A stretch of DNA of 64,000 nucleotides. Origin: Pseudoxanthomonas jiangsuensis. Its GTDB lineage: Bacteria; Pseudomonadota; Gammaproteobacteria; Xanthomonadales; Xanthomonadaceae. Every line of letters starts with the position of its first letter. The first letter of the stretch is position 1. Under the pieces are notes generated by a model, which ran no database searches, had not been told where the DNA came from, and saw only the letters and a list, made by a program, of their open reading frames with translations. This document shows positions 17,562 through 26,726 of the stretch, in pieces. The DNA is taken from positions 178,660 to 242,659 of the forward strand of contig NZ_PDWL01000002.1 of assembly GCF_010093185.1 (NCBI RefSeq). Reading direction: 5' to 3'. Position numbers and translations under genes: made by a program.

Positions 17562-17589
17562 CGTGCTGCTGTAGGAATTGCCCGCGCGC

Positions 17590-18702
17590 TTACTGCGCGT
17601 CGGGATGGGCGACCTCGTAGCCCACCCGCACCGGCTTCACCCCGTCCATCACCAGCGCGTAGCTGACCTTGTCGAAGGTGCGGAACACCATCGCATGGGC
17701 GGCGTACTCGTCCGGCAGGAACTCCTCGCCGCCGCTGAAGCGGTCGTCCATGCGCGAGGTGCTGCGGGTGGTGACCTTGTTGTTGACGTGGCTGCCCTGG
17801 CGCCACAGCGAGAACACCGTGCCGTTGTCGACCCCGTCGACCCGGCCGGCCGAGATCGCGATCACGTCGCGCGGGCCGCCGGAGGTGAAGGAATCGGCCA
17901 CCGCCAGCACGCGCACGTCGGCCGGCTGCGCGGCGGGCGGGTGCGGGAAGAACTGCAGGTCGTAGGGCTGGGCCTCGACCGGGATCAGGCGGTCGCCGGC
18001 GCGCACCTCGTGGCCGCTGTCCTCCAGCTGCAGGGTGGCGACGGTGACCTCGCCGGCCGGCAGCCGGGTGACCGTGCCGACATTGACCTGGGCCAGTTCG
18101 TAACCGAGGAACTCGTTGCGTGCGGTCGGCGCCACGTACTGCTTCCACAGGTTGCCGTCGCCGACCAGCGGCCGGCCGTGCGCTTCCAGGTCGCGGGAGT
18201 GGCGCGGCAGGGCGTAGCTCACGGTCGGACGGACCACGGCGTAGCGCTGGCCGGGCTGGGCGGCATCCAGGCCCTTGATGTAGGCGGCCTGGCCGGCGCT
18301 GCCGCGCAGGCGGTTGTCCTCGAAGCCGACCACGTAGGGCAGGTGCTCGAAGGCGTCGGTGACGCGCAGGTCCTTCAGGAACGGCTCGATCTCCGACAGC
18401 GGGATCGCGCCGATCGGGGCCTCCTGGCGCGGGCCGGGCTGGACGCCGACGCGGTCCAGGTAGGCCAGGCTGAGGACGTCGCCCGGATAGATCAGGTGCG
18501 GGTTGGCCACCTGCGGGTTGGCCTGCCAGATCTCCGGCCACAGCCACGGCTTCTTCAGGAAGCGGGCGGAAATGTCCCAGAGGGTGTCGCCCTTGCGGAC
18601 CACATAGGTGTCCGGGTGGCTGCCGCTGGACTCCACGGCGACGGCGTAGGTGCCGACGGTCAGCATCGCGACGGCCAGGACCGTCCGAAGGCGAGTGAGC
18701 AT
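17590..18702 (-). CDS. LysM domain-containing exported protein
   Basis: 370 aa. A signal sequence (about residues 1-23) is followed by one LysM peptidoglycan-binding module, TYVVRKGDTLWDISARFLKK through NPHLIYPGDVLSLAYLD (about residues 32-83). The remainder is a beta-rich domain of unknown function found in LysM proteins encoded next to dprA and def in many gammaproteobacteria. Predicted to be periplasmic and bound to the cell wall. A -10 box (TATAGT) lies about 37 nt upstream on the minus strand; the intergenic region is shared with divergent def. Confidence 0.9.
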   Translation of the reverse strand: MLTRLRTVLAVAMLTVGTYAVAVESSGSHPDTYVVRKGDTLWDISARFLKKPWLWPEIWQANPQVANPHLIYPGDVLSLAYLDRVGVQPGPRQEAPIGAIPLSEIEPFLKDLRVTDAFEHLPYVVGFEDNRLRGSAGQAAYIKGLDAAQPGQRYAVVRPTVSYALPRHSRDLEAHGRPLVGDGNLWKQYVAPTARNEFLGYELAQVNVGTVTRLPAGEVTVATLQLEDSGHEVRAGDRLIPVEAQPYDLQFFPHPPAAQPADVRVLAVADSFTSGGPRDVIAISAGRVDGVDNGTVFSLWRQGSHVNNKVTTRSTSRMDDRFSGGEEFLPDEYAAHAMVFRTFDKVSYALVMDGVKPVRVGYEVAHPDAQ

Positions 18703-18738
18703 GGTTGCGATCCGCCTGATTCCCCAACAGGTTCGCGA

Positions 18739-18785
18739 CTATAGTCCAGAATTCAGGCCATTGCGCAAGCTTCCGCGCTAGAATT
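18739..18785. promoter_or_regulatory. divergent promoters of the LysM gene and def
   Basis: Minus strand: TATAGT at 18744-18739 with TTGCGC 19 nt upstream (18769-18764), pointing toward the LysM gene. Plus strand: TAGAAT at 18780-18785, pointing toward def, with no good -35 element. The two overlap closely in the 128-nt gap, so the two units probably compete for polymerase. Confidence 0.4.
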
Positions 18786-18830
18786 GCGACGGCCGGCCGG
18801 TTTGTCCGGCACCCCCTCGGAGTTCCCCCC

Positions 18831-19343
18831 ATGGCCTTGCTGCCCATCCTCGAGTTCCCCGACCCGCGCCTGCGCACCCAGGCCGCGCAGGTCGATGCCG
18901 CCCAGGTCGTGACCCCCGAGTTCCAGGCCCTGCTCGACGACATGTTCGAGACCATGTACCAGGCCCCGGGCATCGGCCTGGCCGCCACCCAGGTCGACCG
19001 CCACCTGCGCTTCATGGTGATCGACGTGAGCGAGGGCAAGGACGCGCCGATGGTGTTCATCAATCCGGACGTGGTCTCGCGCCAGGGCGAGCGCGCCTAC
19101 CAGGAAGGCTGCCTGTCGATCCCGGGGATCTATGCCGACGTGACCCGCGCCGACTCGATCGTGGTCCGCTATCTGGACCGCCAGGGCCAGGCGCAGGAGC
19201 TGGCCGCCGACGGCCTGCTGGCCACCTGCATCCAGCACGAGATCGACCACCTCGACGGCAAGCTGTTCATCGACTACCTCTCGCCGCTCAAGCGCGAGAT
19301 GGTGCGCAAGAAGCTGGCCAAGGCCCGCCGGCACGCGGCCTGA
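18831..19343 (+). CDS. def: peptide deformylase
   Basis: 170 aa. Removes the formyl group from nascent N-formyl-Met. All three motifs are present: [17 protein letters not shown] with metal ligand C94, and QHEIDHLDG with H136, E137 and H140. ATG at 18831 follows GGAG. A promoter-like TAGAAT lies 46 nt upstream. fmt follows after 161 nt, giving the usual pairing of formylase and deformylase; the gap holds a short GC hairpin (19396-19413) but no U-tract. Confidence 0.97.
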   Translation: MALLPILEFPDPRLRTQAAQVDAAQVVTPEFQALLDDMFETMYQAPGIGLAATQVDRHLRFMVIDVSEGKDAPMVFINPDVVSRQGERAYQEGCLSIPGIYADVTRADSIVVRYLDRQGQAQELAADGLLATCIQHEIDHLDGKLFIDYLSPLKREMVRKKLAKARRHAA

Positions 19344-19504
19344 GCCGCGCCCGTGCGCGCCGCGGCTGCCGCGCGCGCATCCCCTGATATCCCCGGGTCG
19401 GCTTGTGCCGACCGCCCACCCGCCGGCCCGGTGCCGGCGACCGGCCGTGGCCTGCCGGCCGATGCCGAATGCCGAGGAGCCGCTGACCCGATGAGGCCGA
19501 CCCC

Positions 19505-20428
19505 GTGAGAATCGTGTTTGCCGGCACCCCGGAATTCGCCGTGCCGTCCTTGCGCGCCGCCGCGCAGCGCGGCGAAGTGGTGGCCGTCTACACCCAGCCC
19601 GACCGCCCCGCCGGCCGCGGCCGCGGCCTGGCCGCCTCGCCGGTGAAGCTGGAGGCCATCGCCCGCGGCATCCCGGTGCTGCAGCCGGAGACCCTGCGCC
19701 GGCGCGCCTCGCAGGACGCCCTGCGCGCGCTGGCCCCGGACCTGATGATCGTGGTCGCCTACGGCCTGATCCTGCCGCAGGCGGTGCTCGACATCCCGCG
19801 CTTCGGCTGCTGGAACGTGCACGCCTCGCTGCTGCCGCGCTGGCGCGGCGCCGCGCCGATCCAGCGCGCGATCCAGGCCGGCGATGCCGAGACCGGCGTG
19901 TGCCTGATGCAGATGGAGGCCGGCCTGGACACCGGACCGGTGCTGCTGGAGCAGCGCACGCCGATCGCCGATGCCGAAACCGGCGGCCAGTTGCACGACC
20001 GCCTGGCCGAACTGGGCGCGCAGGTGCTGGGCGACGGCCTGGGCCTGCTGCGTGCCGGCATCCGTCCGGTGCCGCGGCCGCAGCCGGAGGAAGGCGCCAG
20101 CTACGCCCACAAGCTGGACAAGGCCGAGGCCCGGCTGGACTGGAACCGGCCGGCGCAGGAACTGGCGCGCACGGTGCGCGCGTTCAATCCCTGGCCGGTG
20201 GCCGAGGCCACGGTCGCCGGCGAGCGCCTGCGCATCCACGGCGCGGTGGCCCTGCCGCTGGCGCACGACGCCGCGCCGGGCACCCTGCTGGTGGCCGGCC
20301 GCGACGGCATCGACATCGCCTGCGGCGAGGGTGCCCTGCGCCTGCGCGTGGTCCAGCGCGAAGGTGGCCGCGCGATCACCGCCGCCGACTGGCTCAATGC
20401 CCGCCGCGACCTGGCGTCCGCGCGCTGA
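19505..20428 (+). CDS. fmt: methionyl-tRNA formyltransferase
   Basis: 307 aa. Formylates initiator Met-tRNA using 10-formyl-THF. The GTG start at 19505 opens with [18 protein letters not shown], typical of the family. The catalytic formyl-transferase core includes [20 protein letters not shown] (the HxSLLPxxRG signature) and the following [19 protein letters not shown]. The C-terminal OB-like tRNA-binding domain begins near residue 205. rsmB starts 12 nt downstream. Confidence 0.97.
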   Translation: MRIVFAGTPEFAVPSLRAAAQRGEVVAVYTQPDRPAGRGRGLAASPVKLEAIARGIPVLQPETLRRRASQDALRALAPDLMIVVAYGLILPQAVLDIPRFGCWNVHASLLPRWRGAAPIQRAIQAGDAETGVCLMQMEAGLDTGPVLLEQRTPIADAETGGQLHDRLAELGAQVLGDGLGLLRAGIRPVPRPQPEEGASYAHKLDKAEARLDWNRPAQELARTVRAFNPWPVAEATVAGERLRIHGAVALPLAHDAAPGTLLVAGRDGIDIACGEGALRLRVVQREGGRAITAADWLNARRDLASAR

Positions 20429-20439
20429 GCCGCATCGAC

Positions 20440-21804
20440 ATGCAACCGCGCCCGCCCGCCCGCCGCCCGCGTCCGACCCGTCCCGATCGGCCCCTGGCCC
20501 CGGGCGTGGAAGTGCGCGTGCACGCCGCGCAGGTGCTCGACGCGGTGGTCCATCGCGGCCGCTCGCTGAAGTCGGAACTGGCGCCGGTGCTGCCGCGTCT
20601 GGCCGACCCGCGCGACCGCGCCCTGCTGGAGGCGATCGTGTTCGCCGCCCTGCGCGGACGCTACCGCTACGAACCGGCCCTGCGCGGCTGGCTGCAGAAG
20701 CCGCCCGGCGCCGGCGACGGCCCCTTGCTCGCCCTGCTGCTGGCCGGCTGCGCCCAGCTCGACGCCCTGCAGCTGCCGGCGCACGCGGCGCTCGACGCCA
20801 CGGTCGAGGCGGCGCGCGCGTTGGGCCGGCCGCACCAGGCCGGACTGGTCAACGCCCTGCTGCGCCGGGCCCAACGCGAGGGCTTCGCCGAGGCCGATCC
20901 GGCCGCGGCCTGGCCGCAGTGGCTGCGCGGCCGGGTCGAGGCGGCCTGGCCGCGGCAGGCCGCGGCGGTGTTCGCCGCCTGCGCCCACCCGGCGCCGTTG
21001 TGGCTGCGGGTGAACCGGCGCCTTTCCACCCGCGACGCCTACCTGGTGCAGCTGCAGGAGGCGGGGATCGAGGCCGCGATCGAGCCGCGCCTGGCCGATG
21101 CCCTGTGCCTGGACATGCCGGTGCCGGTGACCGCGTTGCCGGGGTTCGAGGCGGGCGTGGTTTCGGTCCAGGACGGTTCGGCGCAGCAGGCGGTGGATGC
21201 GCTGGGGGCCGAGCCGGGGGCGCGGGTGCTCGACGCCTGCGCCGCGCCCGGTGGCAAGGCCGCGCACCTGCTCGAACGTGATCCGGCGCTGGAACTGCTG
21301 GCGCTGGACGTGGACCCGCGCCGGCTGACACGGGTCGAGGACAACCTGCGCCGCGCCGGGGTGCTCGGCGAGGACGCCGGCGGCCGGGTCCAGGTCCGCG
21401 CCGGCGACGCCACCGCGCCGGCGTTGTGGTGGGACGGCTTCACCTTCGATGCGATCCTGCTCGATGCGCCGTGCTCGGCCACCGGCGTGGTCCGCCGCCA
21501 GCCGGACATCCTGCTGCACCGCCGGCCCGAGGATGTGGATGCGCTGGTCCAGGCCCAGGCGCGCCTGCTCGACGCCTGCTGGCCTTTGCTGCGCCCGGGC
21601 GGCAGCCTGCTGTACGCCACCTGTTCGATCCTGCCGGAGGAGAACGCCGGACAGGTCGAGGCCTTCCTCGCACGCACGCCCGATGCGCAGGCCGAGCCGC
21701 TGGCCGACGCCTTCGGCCATGCCGCCGGTCCCGGTCGCCAGCGCCTGCCCGGCGAAGAGGGCATGGACGGCTTCTTCTACGCCCGCCTGCGCAAGCAGGT
21801 GTAG
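20440..21804 (+). CDS. rsmB: 16S rRNA (cytosine-967-C5)-methyltransferase
   Basis: 454 aa. N-terminal NusB-like RNA-binding domain (about residues 20-155), then a Rossmann SAM-dependent methyltransferase domain: [16 protein letters not shown] (SAM motif I), [18 protein letters not shown] with C345, and [16 protein letters not shown] with C395, the two cysteines used by RNA m5C methyltransferases (the latter the predicted nucleophile). The ATG at 20440 is chosen because it lies 12 nt after fmt and gives an Arg/Pro-rich leader of about 25 residues before the conserved domain. Confidence 0.95.
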   Translation: MQPRPPARRPRPTRPDRPLAPGVEVRVHAAQVLDAVVHRGRSLKSELAPVLPRLADPRDRALLEAIVFAALRGRYRYEPALRGWLQKPPGAGDGPLLALLLAGCAQLDALQLPAHAALDATVEAARALGRPHQAGLVNALLRRAQREGFAEADPAAAWPQWLRGRVEAAWPRQAAAVFAACAHPAPLWLRVNRRLSTRDAYLVQLQEAGIEAAIEPRLADALCLDMPVPVTALPGFEAGVVSVQDGSAQQAVDALGAEPGARVLDACAAPGGKAAHLLERDPALELLALDVDPRRLTRVEDNLRRAGVLGEDAGGRVQVRAGDATAPALWWDGFTFDAILLDAPCSATGVVRRQPDILLHRRPEDVDALVQAQARLLDACWPLLRPGGSLLYATCSILPEENAGQVEAFLARTPDAQAEPLADAFGHAAGPGRQRLPGEEGMDGFFYARLRKQV

Positions 21805-21878
21805 GACGCCAGGGCACGCGGCTCCGGGCCTCGAACAGCAGCCCGTCAACCCATCACCGCACCGCAGCACGCGCCCGC

Positions 21879-21895
21879 TATCATCCGCGCCCATG
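21879..21895 (+). promoter_or_regulatory. predicted leaderless promoter -10 box of the GT39 gene
   Basis: TATCAT at 21879-21884 is followed by 8 nt and the ATG at 21893. The spacing places transcription start within a base or two of the ATG, and there is no Shine-Dalgarno sequence. Confidence 0.4.
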
Positions 21896-23614
21896 CCGAT
21901 CACCGACCTGCGCAAGCGCGACCTCTGGCTGTTCTGGACCATGGCCCTGCTGGTGCTCGGCGCGGGCCTGGGCCTGCGCGATCCCTGGCCGGCCGACGAG
22001 CCGCGCTTCGCCCTGGTCGCCCGGCAGATGGTGGAGAGCGGCGACTGGCTGTTCCCGCACCGCGGGATCGAACTGTATTCGGACAAGCCGCCGATGCTGA
22101 TGTGGCTGCAGGCCGCGTTCTACAGCCTGACCGGCAACCTGCGCGTGGCCTTCCTGCTGCCTTCGTTGCTGGCCGCGCTGGGCACCCTGTGGTGCGTGCA
22201 GGATCTCGGCCGCCGGCTGTGGACCCGCCAGGTCGGGCTGTACGCCGCCTGGGCATTGCTGTTCGCGTTCCAGTTCACCTGGCAGGCGAAGAAGGCGCAG
22301 ATCGATCCGCTGGTCACCTTCTTCATCACCCTGGCCAACTACGGCCTTTTGCGCCACCTGCTGCTGGGGCCGGCCTGGCGCTGGTGGGCGCTGGGCTGGG
22401 CGGCGGCGGGCCTGGGCACGATCACCAAGGGCGTGGGCGCGCTGGCGCTGCTGATGGTGCTGCCGGCGGCGCTGGCCGCCTGGCGCGGCTGGCCGCGGGT
22501 GCGGGTGCATGCGCGCGATCCGCGCTTCTGGCTCGGGCCGCTGGCGTTCCTGGCCGCGGTGGCGGTGTGGCTGGCGCCGGTGGTGGTGGTGGCGCTGTCG
22601 CGCGACCTGCCCGAATACCGCGCCTACCTGGACGACATCCTGTTCCGGCAGACCGCCAAGCGCTATTCGCAGTCCTGGGACCACCACCAGCCGCCCTGGT
22701 ACCACTTAGGGGTGATGGCGACGATGTGGATCCCACCGGCGCTGGCCCTGCCCTGGGCCCTGCCGGCCTGGTGGCGGCGGCTGCGGCGGCGCGACCCGCG
22801 CTACCTGCTGCCGCTGGCGTGGTGGGCGCTGATCGTGGTGTTCTTCTCGATTCCCGCCGGCAAGCGCGACGTCTACGTGATGCCGGCCCTGCCGATGATG
22901 TGCCTGGCGCTGGCGCCGCTGCTGCCGGGGCTGCTGCGCCGGCGCTGGGCGCGATGGCTGCTGCTGGCGCTGGCGGTGGCCGTGGCCCTGCTGTTCGCCG
23001 CCGGCGGGTTGTCGGTGCTGGAGGGCGGCGGCCGGCTGGCCTTGCGCCTGCGCGAGCAGCGCGGCCTGGATCCGGACGCGGTCCGCGCCGGCGGCTGGAT
23101 GCTGCTGGCGATCGGGGTGTGGGGCCTGGGCTGCGTGCTGGCCTTCCGCCGGCGCGCGGTGGCGGCGCTGTTCGCGACCCTGGCCGGGCTGTGGGTGATC
23201 TTCAGCCTGGTCGGCTACCCGCTGGTCAACGACGCCAGTTCCGCGCGCGGGGTGATGGCCGCGGCCGGGCGCCGGATCGGTCCGGACGCCGAGCTCGGCC
23301 TGGTTGCCTGGAAGGAGCAGAACCTGCTGATGGCCGATCGCCCTGCGGCGAACTTCGGTTTCAAGCTCGGCTGGGACGAGCAGCTGCGCCGCGGCGTGGC
23401 CTGGCAGGCGCAGGCGCCGGGGACGCGCTGGCTGCTGGTCCAGGAAGAGGCGCTGGAAGCGTGCATCGACCGCGGCCGCAGCGAGATGGTGGGCATCTCC
23501 AACCGCCGCCGCTGGTGGCTGGTGCCGGCGTCGGCGGTCAGCGGGCAGTGCCTGCCGACCGCGGCCGAGCGGGCGGCGGCCGAGGCCCGCCAGGCCGAGG
23601 ACCTTGACGGCTGA
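21893..23614 (+). CDS. glycosyltransferase family 39 (ArnT-like) membrane protein
   Basis: 573 aa, about eleven to twelve membrane spans. The first periplasmic loop carries the family's acidic motif, PADEPRFALVARQMVESGDW, and the KPPMLMWLQ motif follows, as in polyprenyl-phosphate-dependent transferases such as ArnT and PMT. A further loop has FRQTAKRYSQSWDHHQPPWY, also typical of ArnT-type enzymes. A soluble periplasmic C-terminal domain follows after about residue 445. It probably transfers a sugar from a polyprenyl carrier to lipid A or another envelope acceptor; the substrate is unknown. Followed closely by an O-antigen-ligase-like gene, so both likely act on lipopolysaccharide or another surface glycan. 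Confidence 0.88.
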   Translation: MPITDLRKRDLWLFWTMALLVLGAGLGLRDPWPADEPRFALVARQMVESGDWLFPHRGIELYSDKPPMLMWLQAAFYSLTGNLRVAFLLPSLLAALGTLWCVQDLGRRLWTRQVGLYAAWALLFAFQFTWQAKKAQIDPLVTFFITLANYGLLRHLLLGPAWRWWALGWAAAGLGTITKGVGALALLMVLPAALAAWRGWPRVRVHARDPRFWLGPLAFLAAVAVWLAPVVVVALSRDLPEYRAYLDDILFRQTAKRYSQSWDHHQPPWYHLGVMATMWIPPALALPWALPAWWRRLRRRDPRYLLPLAWWALIVVFFSIPAGKRDVYVMPALPMMCLALAPLLPGLLRRRWARWLLLALAVAVALLFAAGGLSVLEGGGRLALRLREQRGLDPDAVRAGGWMLLAIGVWGLGCVLAFRRRAVAALFATLAGLWVIFSLVGYPLVNDASSARGVMAAAGRRIGPDAELGLVAWKEQNLLMADRPAANFGFKLGWDEQLRRGVAWQAQAPGTRWLLVQEEALEACIDRGRSEMVGISNRRRWWLVPASAVSGQCLPTAAERAAAEARQAEDLDG

Positions 23615-23708
23615 CACGGAATGGCGACCGGCTCAGCCGCTGTTGGGGCAGGCCCGCCCACCATCTGCGCCGGCACGGGCAACTCAAGCAACCCAGGACG
23701 ACGGGCAG

Positions 23709-24962
23709 GTGAACGGACGCGACGACACGACGGGACGGTGGCGCTGGGCGCAGGGCTGCGCCGCGGCCGCGGCCTGGTGCCTGCCGGCGCTGACCCTGAC
23801 CCTCCCCAAGGGCCTGCTGCCGTTCGGCCTGCTGCTGCTGTTCTCGACCCTGCTGGTGCCGGGGCGGATGGTGGCCGGCGCGCGTACGGCCGGCTGGCAT
23901 TTGCTGCTGGCCGCGGCGGCGGCGCTGTTCGCGCTGGCGGTGGCCTTCGCCTCCAGTTGGATCCTCGGCGTCGACCCGGGCGAGGGGGACAGCCGCGACC
24001 GCCTGCTGGTGCTGCCCTGGGTACTGCTATGGGCCTGGGTGCTGCGGCCGCCGCTGGCCTGGTTGTGGCGCGGCGCTTTGGCCGGCCTGGTCGCCGCGGC
24101 GCTGATCGCACTGGTCCAGGTGCTGGGCGGGGCCGAGCGCGCCGCCGGCTGGGGCAACGCGATCGTGTTCGCCGACGTGGTCCTGCTGCTGATGGTGCTG
24201 GCGGTGTTCTGCCGTCCGCCCGGCGGCGCGCGCTGGGCGGTGGCCGGGGTGGCGCTGGGGATCGTCGCGGTGGTGCTCAGCGGCACCCGCGGCACCTGGC
24301 CCGGACTGCTGGTGCTGCTGGCCCTGGCGGTGCTGGGCAGCGGCTGGAAGAGCCGCGGCCGCCGCTTCGCGGTCCTGGCGGCGGCGGTGGTCGGCGCCGC
24401 GGCGCTGGTGGTGGCGGTGCCGGGGCTGACCGAGCGCATGCGCCTGGCCGAACTGCACCAGGACATCGTCCGGATCGACCGCGGCGACCATGATTCCTCC
24501 GCCGGCGCGCGCCTGGAGCGGCTGGAGGTGGCGGCCAGCGCGTTCGTCGCCCAGCCCTGGACCGGGGTGGGCTTCGCCCATTTCGACCGGGCGATGCAGC
24601 GCCTGCCGGAGTGCCGCGGGATACCCGCGGCCGAGCGCTGCCGGCTCGGCCATGCCCACAACGATCTGGCCGAATGGGCCGCGACCATGGGCATCCCCGG
24701 CGTGCTGGCACTGGCCGGCCTGTACGGGGTGCCGCTGTGGCTGTTCCTGCGGTTGCGTCGCGAGGCCCTGGCGATCGCCGGCCGCGGCGGCTGCCTGCGC
24801 GGCCCGGCCACCGCCGGCGCGGTGCTGGTGGTGGTGTTCGCCCTGTGCGGGCTGACCCAGTCGATGTTCGCCCACCAGACCACCACCAGCGTCTACGCCG
24901 CGCTGGTGGGGCTGCTGCTGGGCCTGGCCCTGCACGAGGCGCGTACCTCGGCCAAGCGCTGA
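23709..24962 (+). CDS. O-antigen ligase family (Wzy_C) membrane protein
   Basis: 417 aa, about ten to twelve membrane spans. The Wzy_C domain region shows VVLSGTRGTWPGLLVLL followed by a large periplasmic loop ending in CRLGHAHNDLAEWAATMG, the His-containing motif typical of WaaL/Wzy-like ligases and polymerases that work on polyprenyl-linked glycans. The start is uncertain: GTG at 23709 has AGGA about 10 nt upstream and leads quickly into the first membrane span; a TTG at 23604, overlapping the GT39 gene, would add 35 low-complexity residues. Likely cotranscribed with the GT39 gene. The exact glycan is unknown. Confidence 0.82.
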   Translation: MNGRDDTTGRWRWAQGCAAAAAWCLPALTLTLPKGLLPFGLLLLFSTLLVPGRMVAGARTAGWHLLLAAAAALFALAVAFASSWILGVDPGEGDSRDRLLVLPWVLLWAWVLRPPLAWLWRGALAGLVAAALIALVQVLGGAERAAGWGNAIVFADVVLLLMVLAVFCRPPGGARWAVAGVALGIVAVVLSGTRGTWPGLLVLLALAVLGSGWKSRGRRFAVLAAAVVGAAALVVAVPGLTERMRLAELHQDIVRIDRGDHDSSAGARLERLEVAASAFVAQPWTGVGFAHFDRAMQRLPECRGIPAAERCRLGHAHNDLAEWAATMGIPGVLALAGLYGVPLWLFLRLRREALAIAGRGGCLRGPATAGAVLVVVFALCGLTQSMFAHQTTTSVYAALVGLLLGLALHEARTSAKR

Positions 24963-24980
24963 GGCGTTCCCGGACAGGCA

Positions 24981-25014
24981 AAGAAAAAGGCGCCGGCCCT
25001 GCGGACCGGCGCCT
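24981..25014 (-). terminator. rho-independent terminator of the MHS permease gene
   Basis: On the minus strand a 9-bp stem (AGGCGCCGG at 25014-25006 pairing with CCGGCGCCT at 24996-24988) is followed at once by TTTTTCTT. It lies about 36 nt after the stop codon of the permease at 25050 and is the clearest intrinsic terminator in the window. Confidence 0.8.
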
Positions 25015-25049
25015 GAAGGCCGGCCCGCAGGCCGGCTCGGGGTATGGGA

Positions 25050-26711
25050 TTACTGGGTGATGTCCACGTCCTTGGTCTCGCGCAGGAACAGGCCGCCGAT
25101 CACCAGGGTCATCACCGCGATGCCGATCGGGTACCACAGGCCGTAGTACATGTTGCCGGTGGCGGCGACCAGGGCGAACGAGATGGTCGGCAGGAAGCCG
25201 CCGAACCAGCCGTTGCCGATGTGGTAGGGCAGCGACATCGAGGTGTAGCGGATCCGGGTCGGGAACAGCTCGACCAGGTAGGCGGCGATCGGGCCGTAGA
25301 CCATGGTCACGTAGATCACCAGCAGCCACAGCAGGAACAGCGTGCCGGCCTTGTTGATCCGCGCCGGGTCGGCCTTCTCGGGATAGCCGGCCGCGGTCAG
25401 CGCGGCCTTCAGGTCGGCGGCGAACGCGGTGGACTTGGCCTTGGCATCATCCTTGGACAACCCGGCGCCCTCGTACGCGGAGACTTCGGATTCGCCGATG
25501 CGGATGGCGGCCAGCGAGCCGGAAGCGGCCGGCTGGACCTCGTACGGGATGCCGGCCTTGGCCAGCGCCGCGGCCGCGATGTCGCAGGAGTTGGTGAAGA
25601 CCTTCTTGCCGATCGGGTCGAACTGGAACGAACACTTGCTCGGGTCGGCATGCACCACCGCCGGCGAGCTCTGGCGCGCCTCCTCGATCGCCGGGTTGGC
25701 GAAGTGGGTCAGGCCCTTGAAGATCGGAAAGTAGGTCACCGCGGCCAGCAGGCAGCCGGCGAGGATGATCTTCTTGCGGCCGATCTTGTCCGACAGCCAG
25801 CCGAAGAAGATGAAGAACGGCGTGGCCAGCGCCAGCGCGGCGGCGATGTACAGGTTGGCGGTGGTGCCGTCGACTTTCAGGGTCTGGGTCAGGAAGAACA
25901 GCGAGTAGAACTGGCCGCCGTACCAGACCACGGCCTGGCCGGCGGTGGCGCCGAGCAGGACCAGCAGCATCAGCTTGAGGTTGCCGCCCTTGACGCTGTC
26001 GCGGAACGGCTGCTTCGAACCCTTGCCCTCGGCCTTCATCTGCTGGAACAGCGGCGACTCGCTCAGCTGCAGGCGGATCCACACCGACACGCCCAGCAGG
26101 ACGATCGAGACCAGGAACGGGATGCGCCAGCCCCAGGCCTCGAACGCCTCGGTGCCCAGCGACAGGCGGCAGCCCAGGATCACCAGCAGCGACAGGAACA
26201 GGCCGAGCGTGGCGGTGGTCTGGATGAAGCTGGTGTACAGGCCGCGCTTGCCGTTGGGCGCGTGCTCGGCCACGTAGGTCGCCGCGCCGCCGTACTCGCC
26301 ACCCAGCGCCAGGCCCTGGGCCAGGCGCAGCACGATGAGGATGATCGGGGCGGCGATGCCGATGCTGGCGTAGCTGGGCAGGATGCCGACGATGAAGGTC
26401 GACAGGCCCATCAGCACGATGGTGACCAGGAAGGTGTACTTGCGGCCGATGCGGTCGCCGAGGCTGCCGAAGAACGCCGCGCCGAACGGTCGCACCGCGA
26501 AGCCGGCGGCGAACGCCAGCAGGGCGAAGATGAAGCCGGTGGTCTCGTTGACCCCGCTGAAGAACTGCTTGGCGATGATCGCGGCCAGCGACCCGTACAG
26601 GTAGAAGTCGTACCACTCGAAGACCGTGCCCAGGCTGGACGCGAAGATGACCTTCTTGTGGCCCTTGGAGAGCTCGCCCTGGGGCGAGTGGTGCAGCGTG
26701 GTTGAGCTCAT
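25050..26711 (-). CDS. MFS permease, metabolite:H+ symporter (MHS) family, with large periplasmic insert
   Basis: 553-aa major-facilitator protein. The MHS family signatures are clear: TVFEWYDFYLYGSLA at the first helix, GDRIGRKYTFLVTI in loop 2-3, and LALGGEYGGAATYVAEHAP in the helix 4-5 region. Between predicted helices 8 and 9 there is an insert of roughly 120 residues (about 330-452), rich in Ala, Lys and Ser and holding C360 and C376, which could form a disulfide in the periplasm. Family substrates include proline, betaine, shikimate, alpha-ketoglutarate and other carboxylates. It lies 15 nt downstream of a DcaP-like porin gene, so the two form an outer/inner membrane uptake pair, and is divergent from acs. 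Confidence 0.9.
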   Translation of the reverse strand: MSSTTLHHSPQGELSKGHKKVIFASSLGTVFEWYDFYLYGSLAAIIAKQFFSGVNETTGFIFALLAFAAGFAVRPFGAAFFGSLGDRIGRKYTFLVTIVLMGLSTFIVGILPSYASIGIAAPIILIVLRLAQGLALGGEYGGAATYVAEHAPNGKRGLYTSFIQTTATLGLFLSLLVILGCRLSLGTEAFEAWGWRIPFLVSIVLLGVSVWIRLQLSESPLFQQMKAEGKGSKQPFRDSVKGGNLKLMLLVLLGATAGQAVVWYGGQFYSLFFLTQTLKVDGTTANLYIAAALALATPFFIFFGWLSDKIGRKKIILAGCLLAAVTYFPIFKGLTHFANPAIEEARQSSPAVVHADPSKCSFQFDPIGKKVFTNSCDIAAAALAKAGIPYEVQPAASGSLAAIRIGESEVSAYEGAGLSKDDAKAKSTAFAADLKAALTAAGYPEKADPARINKAGTLFLLWLLVIYVTMVYGPIAAYLVELFPTRIRYTSMSLPYHIGNGWFGGFLPTISFALVAATGNMYYGLWYPIGIAVMTLVIGGLFLRETKDVDITQ

Positions 26712-26726
26712 TGGAATCCCCCTCCG

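Noticed and set aside
24988..25036. CRISPR-like or repeat array between the ligase and permease genes
   Set aside because: Only two adjacent GC hairpins, one a minus-strand terminator; no repeated units or spacers.
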